From positions 1-7,500 of the forward strand of contig NZ_DLHQ01000060.1 in the NCBI RefSeq assembly GCF_002483305.1: a DNA stretch of 7,500 nucleotides, written 5' to 3'. The translations under genes and the position numbers were made by a program. Under the pieces are notes generated by a model. It had not been told where the DNA came from. It was given only the letters and a program-made list of their open reading frames with translations, and did not search any database. Source of the DNA: Brevundimonas sp. UBA7664. GTDB taxonomy: Bacteria > Pseudomonadota > Alphaproteobacteria > Caulobacterales > Caulobacteraceae. This document shows, in pieces, positions 1-5,951 of the stretch. Each line of letters opens with the position of its first letter. Position 1 is the first letter of the stretch.

Positions 1-2
1 CC

Positions 3-284
3 GCCGCCGCCGCCGCGGGCGCCGCCGGGGGCGTCCTCATCGCCGGGCTCGGCGGCCGCCTGATGGCCGGCAGCCTCTACCTGTTGTCCACCGGCTTCCC
101 GGCCTCGCGCCTCAGCCTGGCCCCGATCGGCCGCTGGTTCGGCGAGAGCGGCTTCGGACCGGTCAGCCAGCTGGTCACCGCCGGCCTCGAGGGCGCCCTG
201 TTCAGCGCCTGCGTCATGGCCGCCATCGTCTTCGTGCGCCGAAACCCGCGGCGGCCGTGGGTCGCGACGGACGGCGACCCGTAG
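3..284 (+). CDS. Uncharacterised inner-membrane protein, C-terminal part (5' end outside window)
   Basis: The reading frame is open from the left edge to a TAG stop, giving 93 visible residues. The gene begins upstream of the window; an in-frame ATG at 63 is probably internal, because open, hydrophobic coding sequence continues before it. The visible part starts with an Ala/Gly-rich hydrophobic stretch, then a polar segment with Arg, Glu and several Gly-Phe residues, then a second hydrophobic stretch (around SACVMAAIVFV) and a short basic, hydrophilic tail (RRNPRR). This layout fits the last two membrane helices of a small multi-pass protein with its C-terminus in the cytoplasm under the positive-inside rule. 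I recognise no catalytic motif and assign no function; it resembles conserved hypothetical alphaproteobacterial membrane proteins. It converges on rtcB, with 41 bp between the two stop codons. That it is coding is likely; its role is unknown. Confidence 0.75.
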   Translation, partial: AAAAAGAAGGVLIAGLGGRLMAGSLYLLSTGFPASRLSLAPIGRWFGESGFGPVSQLVTAGLEGALFSACVMAAIVFVRRNPRRPWVATDGDP

Positions 285-293
285 GACGACGAA

Positions 294-321
294 AGCCGGC
301 TCCGCTCGCGCGAAACCGGCT
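294..321. terminator. Weak possible shared hairpin between convergent genes
   Basis: AGCCGG (294-299) and CCGGCT (316-321) can pair as a 6-bp stem around a 16-nt loop. The stem lies between the stop codon of the membrane protein and the stop codon of rtcB. There is no clear T-tract on either side, so it is a poor intrinsic terminator. The same bases can also be read as an imperfect direct repeat of GAAA(G)CCGGCTCC. Position is the main argument for it. Confidence 0.22.
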
Positions 322-325
322 CCCG

Positions 326-1546
326 TCATCCCTTGACGCACACCACCTGACGCAGGGTGTGCACGACCTCGATCAGGTCGGTCTGGGCCGCGATGACCGC
401 GTCGATGTCCTTGTAGGCCATCGGCGTTTCGTCGATCACCTCGGCGTCCTTGCGGCACTCGACGCCCTCGGTGGCGCGGATGTGGTCCTCCACCGTGAAG
501 CGCCGCTTGGCCTCGGTCCGGCTCATCGCCCGACCGGCGCCGTGCGAGCAGGTGCAGAACGAGTCCGCATTGCCCTTGCCGCGCACGATGAAGGATTTCG
601 CCCCCATCGAGCCGGGGATGATGCCCAGCTCATCCAGCCTGGCCGACACCGCGCCCTTCCGGGTCAGGAACACGTCCTTGCCGAAATGGCGCTCCTTCGA
701 GACGTAGTTGTGGTGGCAGTTCACCGCCTCCTGCGTCGTCTCCAGATCCGGCCAGACCGCGCGGAGCACGTTCAGGACGCTGTCCATCATCACCTCGCGG
801 TTGGCGCGCGCGTATTTCTGCGCCCACGACACCGCCCGGACATAGTGGATGAAGCCGTCCGTCCCCTCGGGGAAATAGGCCAGGTCCTGGTCCGGCAGGT
901 TGATGTGCCAGCGCCGCATCTCGTGCTTGGCCCGTTCGATGAAATAGGTCCCGAACCGGTTGCCCACGCCCCGCGAGCCGGAGTGCAGCATCACCCACAC
1001 GTCCCCCGCCTCATCGAGGCAAAGCTCGATGAAGTGGTTGCCCGTGCCCAGCGTGCCCAGGTGGCCGAAGCCACGCGGGTGCGCCGCCTTGGGGTGGGCC
1101 TCGACCACGGCATCGTAGCCGGCCTTCAGCTCGCCCCAGCGGGTGACCGCGGAGGCGGGCGGCTCGCCGGCCCAGGCGCCCTTGTCGTTGCGTCCGCCGT
1201 TGTCGGTCCGGCCGTGCGGAACGGCCGCCTCGATGGCGGAGCGGATGCCCGACAGGTCGTCCGGCAAGTGTTCGGCGCGGATCGAGGTCCGCACCGCCAT
1301 CATGCCGCAGCCGATGTCCACGCCCACGGCGGCCGGGATGATGGCCCCCACAGTCGGGATCACCGACCCCACGGTCGCGCCCATGCCCCAGTGCACGTCG
1401 GGCATGACCGCGACGTGTTTGTGGATGAACGGCAGCGAGGCCACGTTCTTCAGCTGCTTCAGCGCCGCATCCTCGATGGGCACCCCCCGGGTCCATGCCT
1501 TGATCGGCACATGATCCGGGTTTTCGATCACGTCATAGCCACGCAT
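326..1546 (-). CDS. rtcB: RtcB-type tRNA-splicing / RNA repair ligase
   Basis: This 406-residue protein matches the length of E. coli RtcB (408) and resembles it along its whole length, including the C-terminal VVCVKG. RtcB enzymes seal RNA 2',3'-cyclic-phosphate or 3'-phosphate ends to 5'-OH ends, using GTP and Mn2+. The family's active-site residues are all visible: Asp77 and Cys80 in GVDIGCGM, His171 in GTGNHFIE, His188 in LHSGSRG, His279 in CHHNYV, and the guanylylated His335 in CSHGAGR. The PDVHWG segment at about 49-54 is also typical. The ATG is preceded by AAGGAGA, 8 nt away, a strong ribosome binding site that fixes the start. It is the last gene of the minus-strand run, but a 130-bp gap with two hairpins separates it from the small candidate gene upstream, so it may have its own promoter. 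No RtcA cyclase, RtcR activator, archease or PrfH gene is present in the window. Function is confident; the physiological substrate is unknown. Confidence 0.97.
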   Translation of the reverse strand: MRGYDVIENPDHVPIKAWTRGVPIEDAALKQLKNVASLPFIHKHVAVMPDVHWGMGATVGSVIPTVGAIIPAAVGVDIGCGMMAVRTSIRAEHLPDDLSGIRSAIEAAVPHGRTDNGGRNDKGAWAGEPPASAVTRWGELKAGYDAVVEAHPKAAHPRGFGHLGTLGTGNHFIELCLDEAGDVWVMLHSGSRGVGNRFGTYFIERAKHEMRRWHINLPDQDLAYFPEGTDGFIHYVRAVSWAQKYARANREVMMDSVLNVLRAVWPDLETTQEAVNCHHNYVSKERHFGKDVFLTRKGAVSARLDELGIIPGSMGAKSFIVRGKGNADSFCTCSHGAGRAMSRTEAKRRFTVEDHIRATEGVECRKDAEVIDETPMAYKDIDAVIAAQTDLIEVVHTLRQVVCVKG

Positions 1547-1554
1547 GGCCGACG

Positions 1555-1561
1555 TCTCCTT
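1555..1561 (-). promoter_or_regulatory. Ribosome binding site of rtcB
   Basis: On the minus strand AAGGAGA lies 8 nt before the rtcB ATG. It is the strongest Shine-Dalgarno match in the window and suggests efficient translation. Confidence 0.8.
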
Positions 1562-1595
1562 CTCTGTCTGATCCTCCCGGACCGACCGTCAGGCG

Positions 1596-1611
1596 TCTTG
1601 CGGATACAAGA
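1596..1611. other. Small hairpin in the rtcB 5' leader
   Basis: TCTTG (1596-1600) and CAAGA (1607-1611) form a 5-bp stem with a 6-nt loop. It directly abuts the stronger hairpin at 1613-1639, separated from it by one base. On the minus strand it lies between that hairpin and the rtcB ribosome binding site, so it could belong to the rtcB leader RNA. A stem this short may also occur by chance. Confidence 0.3.
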
Positions 1612-1612
1612 G

Positions 1613-1639
1613 ACCCCTCCGGCCGGTGGCGGGAGGGGT
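1613..1639 (-). terminator. Hairpin, possible terminator of the small gene or rtcB leader structure
   Basis: ACCCCTCC (1613-1620) and GGAGGGGT (1632-1639) form a perfect 8-bp, mostly G:C stem with an 11-nt loop. Read on the minus strand, the stem is followed by CTCTTGTAT, which is only moderately T-rich. It begins 37 bp after the stop of the 29-residue candidate gene and about 65 bp before the rtcB start. That position suits either an imperfect intrinsic terminator or a leader/attenuator structure before rtcB. The inverted repeat is visible; its function is inferred. Confidence 0.45.
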
Positions 1640-1676
1640 TGCTGGAAAACCGAAGTCGATATGACCGGCTGTTCTC

Positions 1677-1766
1677 CTACGTCCTCTCCACGCGCGCGCC
1701 CTTGCCCTCGACCGGCTGGCGGTCGAGCTGCATGGGCAGGCTGGCGTTGGAGCGATAGGCGAACAT
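1677..1766 (-). CDS. Candidate small protein of 29 residues, unknown function
   Basis: An ATG-to-TAG frame lies in the 303-bp space between the CoA-transferase and rtcB, on the same strand as both. The peptide begins MFAYRSNASLPMQ and ends GARVERT; it is polar and basic, with no signal peptide, membrane segment or cysteine. The case for coding is compositional: 28 of 29 sense codons end in G or C, against about 66% G+C at first and 48% at second positions, the three-step pattern expected of real genes in a genome this GC-rich. A hairpin follows 37 bp after the stop. Against it, the ribosome binding site is weak (only GAG, 7 nt before the ATG), no clear promoter is seen, and the length is near what chance allows. 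It could be a small regulator, a leader peptide for rtcB, or a decayed remnant of a longer gene. I do not recognise the peptide. Confidence 0.4.
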   Translation of the reverse strand: MFAYRSNASLPMQLDRQPVEGKGARVERT

Positions 1767-1832
1767 GGGTCGTCTCGTTTTCGGGAGGGCGCTGATATGC
1801 GAAGTTGATCGACCGCGCCAGCCCTAATCCGT

Positions 1833-1849
1833 TCCGCCTCGTTTGCGGA
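1833..1849 (-). terminator. Weak hairpin directly after the CoA-transferase stop
   Basis: TCCGC (1833-1837) and GCGGA (1845-1849) form a 5-bp stem with a 7-nt loop, starting at the base after the CoA-transferase TGA. An alternative ATCCG/CGGAT pairing (1827-1831 with 1846-1850) competes with it. No T-tract follows. It may be a weak terminator or a 3'-end stabilising structure. Confidence 0.25.
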
Positions 1850-3166
1850 TCAATCCAGCAGCCCTGTCTCCCGCGCCGAGCGCTCGAGGTCTTCCCGGAA
1901 TATCGGATCGGCGATGGCGATCAGGGCGCGGGCGCGTTCGGCGTCGCTCTTGCCCTTGAGCTCGGCCCGGCCATGCTCGGTGACGATGATGTGGACGTCG
2001 TTGCGCGGGACGGTGACCGGCCCGTCGAGGCGCGGAACGATGCGCGATACCGTCCCCTTCGCCGCCGTGGAGTGGCAGGCGATGATCGACCGCCCTCCGG
2101 CCGAGGCATAGGCCCCGCGCACGAAGTCCAGCTGTCCGCCCGAAGCCGTGAACTGGCGGCCGTTCAGATGCTCCGAACAGCAGGCCCCGGTCAGGTCGAC
2201 CTGCAGTGTGGCGTTCACCGAGATCATCCGGTCATTGCGGGCGATGACGGCCGGGTCGTTCACATGGTCGACCGGATACGCCTCCATGTCGCGGTTGCCG
2301 TCGAGGAAGTCATAGGTCGCCCGCGTCCCCATACAGAAGGAGAAGATCCCCTTCCCGGAGTAGAGCGTCTTGCGGCTGTTGGTGATGACGCCCTGCTGCA
2401 TCAGCTCGACCAGGCCCGGCGTGAGCATCTCGGTGTGCAGGCCCAGGTCGCGGCGGTCGCGCAGGGCCGCGCAGACCGCGTTCGGCAGGGCGCCGATGCC
2501 CATCTGCAGGGTCGAGCCGTCCTCGATCATGTCCGCGATCAACCCGCCGATGGCGAGGTCGTTGGGCGTGGGCGCAGCCACCGGAAGTTCGAGCAGCGGG
2601 GTCTGGTTCTCGACCACCGCCGTCACCCGCGACACATGGACGGTGCAGTCGCCGAACACCCGCGGCATCGCCGGGTTCACCTCGAGGATGATCCGCCCGG
2701 CGTGCTCGCTGACGGGCTTGTTGTAGTCGGTGTTGATCCCGAAGCTGAAGAAGCCGTCCTCGTCCATCGGCGAGACGGTGCAGATCAGGGTGTCGACCCC
2801 GGCTTCCCGCATCAGGCGCGGAACCTGCTGGAATCCTGTGGAGATGAATGTCACCGGATTGGGCCGCCCGGCCGCCCGCGCCCGCGCCTCCAGCCCGCGC
2901 TCGATCGCGCTGTGGAACAGGCTCATGGGCCGAATGCAACCCATCAGATCGTCCCCGAACACCGTCTCCCCGGCGATCCCGGTCGAGAGCAGATAGTAGA
3001 GGCGGACCTCGTCCACCCGTCCGGCCCGCGCCCGGTCCGCCAGTGCGGCGAGGATGGCCGGCGGCTGCGAGAACCCGAGGCCCATGGCCACCCGCGCGCC
3101 CGTCGGGATCAGGGCGGCGGCCTCGGCCGCCGACATCAGGCGCTGGGCGTAGAGGGTCTTCGACAT
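1850..3166 (-). CDS. Acetyl-CoA hydrolase/transferase-family CoA-transferase (4-hydroxybutyrate CoA-transferase-like)
   Basis: Counted from the ATG at 3166 the protein has 438 residues, the same length as Clostridium aminobutyricum 4-hydroxybutyrate CoA-transferase (AbfT). The two can be aligned throughout from memory. Shared landmarks are VSPMDEDGFFSFG (about 131-143), EVNPAMPRVFGD (about 162-173), DGSTLQMGIGALPNAV (about 216-231), LGLHTEM containing the likely catalytic Glu246 (family Glu238), GQLDFVRGA (about 344-352) and a C-terminal RNDVHIIVTEHGRAELKGK. Such enzymes form a glutamyl-CoA thioester and move CoA from a donor such as acetyl-CoA to another carboxylate; some act as acetyl-CoA hydrolases. 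An in-frame ATG at 3178 exists, but GGAA lies 6 nt before the ATG at 3166, and the aligned family N-terminus also fits 3166. The gene follows the HMG-CoA lyase by 66 bp on the same strand, so co-transcription is likely. The acceptor cannot be read from sequence; succinate, acetate, butyrate, acetoacetate or 4-hydroxybutyrate are all possible. Confidence 0.92.
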   Translation of the reverse strand: MSKTLYAQRLMSAAEAAALIPTGARVAMGLGFSQPPAILAALADRARAGRVDEVRLYYLLSTGIAGETVFGDDLMGCIRPMSLFHSAIERGLEARARAAGRPNPVTFISTGFQQVPRLMREAGVDTLICTVSPMDEDGFFSFGINTDYNKPVSEHAGRIILEVNPAMPRVFGDCTVHVSRVTAVVENQTPLLELPVAAPTPNDLAIGGLIADMIEDGSTLQMGIGALPNAVCAALRDRRDLGLHTEMLTPGLVELMQQGVITNSRKTLYSGKGIFSFCMGTRATYDFLDGNRDMEAYPVDHVNDPAVIARNDRMISVNATLQVDLTGACCSEHLNGRQFTASGGQLDFVRGAYASAGGRSIIACHSTAAKGTVSRIVPRLDGPVTVPRNDVHIIVTEHGRAELKGKSDAERARALIAIADPIFREDLERSARETGLLD

Positions 3167-3207
3167 GGCGGTTTCCATCAGCGAACCTGACCCTAACCGA
3201 TCGCCAG

Positions 3208-3232
3208 GTCCGACAACCGGACTTTGATCAAA
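3208..3232. promoter_or_regulatory. Hairpin plus abutting palindrome between HMGL and CoA-transferase genes
   Basis: GTCCG (3208-3212) and CGGAC (3218-3222) form a 5-bp stem. It is followed at once by the perfect 10-bp palindrome TTTGATCAAA (3223-3232), which touches the HMGL stop codon. The palindrome could be an operator half for an internal promoter of the CoA-transferase gene, or the pair could be an mRNA processing or stability structure. The symmetry is visible; a regulatory role is a guess, and 10-bp palindromes occur by chance. Confidence 0.25.
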
Positions 3233-4156
3233 TCAGTGGGCGCGCAGGGGCCAGCCGCCGGCCCGACTGAGCGCACTCGGCGCCGGGCGTCCGATCTTCG
3301 CCCCGATCCAGCGGGCGGTTTCGATCAGGGCGTCGAGGTCATAGCCAGTGCTGAACCCGGCCCGCTCGAGCATGTAAACCAGGTCCTCAGTCGCGATATT
3401 CCCCGTCGCGCCCGGCGCGAACGGGCAGCCGCCGATGCCGCCGACCGAGGCGTCCAGCACATCCACGCCCGCCTCGACCCCCGCATAGGCGTTGGCCAGG
3501 CCGGTGTTGCGCGTGTCATGGAAATGCAGCCGCAGGACCGCGCCGGGCGCGGCCTTGCGAGCGGCTTCGACCTTCCGCGTCACCGCCCACGGATCTCCGG
3601 CCCCGATGGTGTCGGCGAGGGCGATCTCGGCCACGCCCAGTTCGGCGACGCGGCCCACAAGGTCAGCGACCTGGTCGGCCGACACCTCGCCGTCGAACGG
3701 ACAGCCCCAGACGCAGGAGAGGGTCGCCGACAGCGACGGCCCCGCGCCCGGTCCGCCTTCGGAATTGGCCCGCCCGGTCATGATGTCCGACAGCATCGAC
3801 ACCTGCTGGTCGACCCCCATGCCCTGGTTCTTCAGCCCGAAGCCGTCGGTGGCGGACATGGCCACATTGACCTCGTCCACCGCCGTGCCGAGGGCGCGGT
3901 CATAGCCCTTGCCGTTCAGCACCAGGCCGATGCGGCTGCGGCCCGCCTCATGCGGCAGAGCCGCAATGACCTCTTCGGCCCCGGCCATCTGGGGCACGTA
4001 TTTCGGATGGACGAAGCTGACCGCCTCGATCCGGCGCGCGCCGGCGGCCTCGAGCCGGCGGACCAGCTCGGCGCGGACGGCCGGTTCCAGCACGGCCTTC
4101 TCGTTCTGCAGACCGTCGCGGGGACCGACCTCGACGAGGGTGATCGGGCGGCTCAA
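3233..4156 (-). CDS. Hydroxymethylglutaryl-CoA lyase (HMGL-like)
   Basis: This 307-residue TIM-barrel lyase belongs to the DRE-TIM/HMGL family and is close to the usual length. It cleaves 3-hydroxy-3-methylglutaryl-CoA to acetyl-CoA and acetoacetate, the last step of leucine degradation. Visible active-site residues, with human equivalents, are Arg13-Asp14 in GPRDGLQNE (R41, D42), Glu44 in IEAVSFV (E72), His211 and His213 in HFHDTRN (H233, H235), Cys244 in the GGCPFAPGATGN loop (C266) and Asn253 (N275). The start is TTG. It overlaps the glycosyltransferase stop as TTGA, no ATG or GTG lies shortly upstream in frame, and the conserved GPRDG motif falls at its normal distance from this start. 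Translation is therefore probably coupled to the upstream gene; GGAAA lies about 7 nt before the TTG. The usual leucine/isovalerate partners (isovaleryl-CoA dehydrogenase, methylcrotonyl-CoA carboxylase) are not in the window. Related lyases acting on other 3-hydroxyacyl-CoAs cannot be fully excluded. Confidence 0.93.
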   Translation of the reverse strand: MSRPITLVEVGPRDGLQNEKAVLEPAVRAELVRRLEAAGARRIEAVSFVHPKYVPQMAGAEEVIAALPHEAGRSRIGLVLNGKGYDRALGTAVDEVNVAMSATDGFGLKNQGMGVDQQVSMLSDIMTGRANSEGGPGAGPSLSATLSCVWGCPFDGEVSADQVADLVGRVAELGVAEIALADTIGAGDPWAVTRKVEAARKAAPGAVLRLHFHDTRNTGLANAYAGVEAGVDVLDASVGGIGGCPFAPGATGNIATEDLVYMLERAGFSTGYDLDALIETARWIGAKIGRPAPSALSRAGGWPLRAH

Positions 4157-5826
4157 GGGCGGATTTCCGGGGCGGGGCCGCCGGGCGGCGCATAGACCGT
4201 CAGGCTGACGTCGTCGCCCTTGGAATAGTTGTGGCCGTTGACCACGCCCACGGCGCGGCCGGTGACGCCCAGTTGCGCGGCGGCCGCGCGGAAGGCGTCG
4301 GCGTCGCGCGCCTCGACGATGGCCGGCCGGCCCTCGGCCAGGGCCCGGGCGGCGCCGGCGGCGTTGGTCTGTTCGGTGTCGCGGCCGGTCAGGAAGACGA
4401 AACTCGGTTCATGGAAGCCGGTGATGGCGACCGGCCCGGTCCGGCCCTGGCGCGAGTGCAGGTCCGCCGCCAGCAGCACCTTCTCCAGCTGGGGCGCGAC
4501 GGACAGGGGGCGGAGCTGCCGCAGCGTCCCGGCCAGGGCGCCGTGGGCGACGACGCCCAGGACGATCGAGGCGATCACGGCGGTCATCGCCGCCCGGTGC
4601 AGCATCAGGAAGGCCCCGATCAGGGCGGCCAGGATGGCGAAGACGATCGTCATCGTCGCCCAGGTCTGGGCGGTCGAGCGGCCGTATTCGGTCAGCAGCC
4701 AGACCGAGCCGACCGAGAGCAGCGCCCCGACCGCCACCGTCATCCCGGCCCCGACGTAACGCGAGGTCTTGCCGATCGGGCGGGTCAGGGCGGCGGCGGC
4801 GAGCAGGGCCAGGGCCCCGAAGGTCGGCAGGGTGTAGTGGGGCAGCTTGGTCGGGGTCAGTTCGAAGATCAGCCAGGCCGGAACCAGCCAGCAGATCAGG
4901 AAGCGGATCGCCGGCTCGGCCCGCCGGCTCCAGCCGGTCGAGAGGGCGGCGGGCAGCAGCAGGGCGGCCGGGAAGAACAGGATGGGCGCGATCAGCAGAT
5001 AGAAGCCCGGCGCGACCCCGTGGCCCTCATCCCCGCCCGCGATCTTGGGCGCGAGATCGCCGCCGATGGCCTCCGTCCAGAAGCCGCCGTCGGTGGCGAT
5101 GGTGATGGCGATGGCCCACGGCCCCACGATCAGCGCCACCAGCGGCAGGCCCCAGCCCCAGCCGAGCCGTTTGAGCCAGCTGACGTCGCGGTCCCAGACC
5201 GACAGGGCGATCATGGCCGGGGCCACGACGATCAGGCCGATCGGGCCCTTGATCAGGATCGACAGCCCCAGACCCAGCCAGAACATCAGCTTGTGCGGCC
5301 GGATCGGCGCTTCGCCCGCCCGCGCCGCCAGATAGATCCTCGCCAGCCCGACCATGGCCAGGGTCACCGCGCCGCACAGCATGGCGTCGGTCTTGGCGAT
5401 CCCGGCCTCGGTCGACAGGACGAAGCTCGCCCCGAGCATGGCGCCGGCCAGGAAGCCGGCTCTCTGGCCGAACATGGCAGCCCCGGCCCAGGCGCAGGCG
5501 GCGGCGGCCAGCATGGCCCCGAGGATGGACGGGATGCGGTAGGGCGCGATGTCGCGATTCTCGACACTCGATGTCACCGCGACCGCCACGGCCTGCATCC
5601 AGTAGATGCCGACCGGCTTCTTCCAGCGCGGCTCGTCCTGGAAGCGGATGTCGACGAGGTCCCCCGTCTCCAGCATCTGCGACGTCGCCTGGGCGTACCG
5701 GCTCTCGTCCCGGTCCAGCGGCGGAAGCAGCATCAGGCCCGGGAGACCGGCCAGCAGGGCGACCAGGGCGGCCAGCAGGGGTCCGCGCCAGCCGGCGATG
5801 TATCGGTCGAGATCGGAAGGCGTCAT
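4153..5826 (-). CDS. GT39 / ArnT-like integral membrane glycosyltransferase
   Basis: The protein has 557 residues from the ATG at 5826. It has a cytoplasmic N-terminus, about a dozen hydrophobic helices from residue 16 to about 432, and a C-terminal soluble domain (about 440-557) expected in the periplasm. GT-C family 39/ArnT landmarks are LDRDESRYA (38-45, with the metal/catalytic-region acidic pair Asp40-Glu41), DEPRWKKPVGIYW (64-76), IAKTDAML (143-150), IKGPIG (192-197) and PTKLPHYTLP (325-334). Such enzymes transfer a sugar from a polyprenyl-phosphate donor to lipid A, another glycan or a protein on the periplasmic face. The acceptor and sugar cannot be read from sequence, so I give no arnT name. 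Another ATG lies at 5832, but AGGA sits 8 nt before 5826 and only 2 nt before 5832, so 5826 is preferred. The gene diverges from a GT2 enzyme that could supply its donor, and its stop overlaps the HMGL start. Confidence 0.93.
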   Translation of the reverse strand: MTPSDLDRYIAGWRGPLLAALVALLAGLPGLMLLPPLDRDESRYAQATSQMLETGDLVDIRFQDEPRWKKPVGIYWMQAVAVAVTSSVENRDIAPYRIPSILGAMLAAAACAWAGAAMFGQRAGFLAGAMLGASFVLSTEAGIAKTDAMLCGAVTLAMVGLARIYLAARAGEAPIRPHKLMFWLGLGLSILIKGPIGLIVVAPAMIALSVWDRDVSWLKRLGWGWGLPLVALIVGPWAIAITIATDGGFWTEAIGGDLAPKIAGGDEGHGVAPGFYLLIAPILFFPAALLLPAALSTGWSRRAEPAIRFLICWLVPAWLIFELTPTKLPHYTLPTFGALALLAAAALTRPIGKTSRYVGAGMTVAVGALLSVGSVWLLTEYGRSTAQTWATMTIVFAILAALIGAFLMLHRAAMTAVIASIVLGVVAHGALAGTLRQLRPLSVAPQLEKVLLAADLHSRQGRTGPVAITGFHEPSFVFLTGRDTEQTNAAGAARALAEGRPAIVEARDADAFRAAAAQLGVTGRAVGVVNGHNYSKGDDVSLTVYAPPGGPAPEIRP

Positions 5827-5834
5827 GTTCATCT

Positions 5835-5838
5835 TCCT
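5835..5838 (-). promoter_or_regulatory. Ribosome binding site deciding the GT39 start
   Basis: AGGA on the minus strand is 8 nt from the ATG at 5826 but only 2 nt from the ATG at 5832. Normal spacing favours the downstream ATG. Confidence 0.6.
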
Positions 5839-5951
5839 AACACGGCAGTTCGCGGCGCGTCATGGGTTTGCACATGGTCGGCCTGCGGCGGCTCGCGCCC
5901 CGGGCGCGGCGCCATCTCCCGCCCGGCCACGAAACCCGCTAGACAGCCGGG
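5839..5951. promoter_or_regulatory. Divergent intergenic region between GT39 and GT2 genes
   Basis: This short gene-free stretch must carry the 5' signals of both divergent genes, unless they are read from farther away. It contains a compact G:C hairpin, GCGCC-CCG-GGCGC, in its middle. A GCTAGA hexamer at 5938-5943 lies 8 nt before the GT2 ATG and resembles the Caulobacter -10 consensus start (GCTA). No convincing -35 partner or operator was found, so the promoters are inferred from gene arrangement. Confidence 0.4.

Noticed and set aside
1..15. Five CCG units at the left edge, as a microsatellite
   Set aside because: They encode alanines within an open membrane-protein frame; such runs are ordinary in GC-rich coding sequence.
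257..1795. Plus-strand open frame of 512 codons lying antisense to rtcB
   Set aside because: It is a GC-rich antisense shadow: the translation is low-complexity (His/Arg/Gly/Val-rich) with no family motifs, while the minus strand encodes a complete RtcB with all active-site residues.
1805..3190. Plus-strand open frame of 461 codons antisense to the CoA-transferase
   Set aside because: The product is Arg/Asp/Gly/His-biased, without motifs, and entirely opposite a well-supported CoA-transferase gene.
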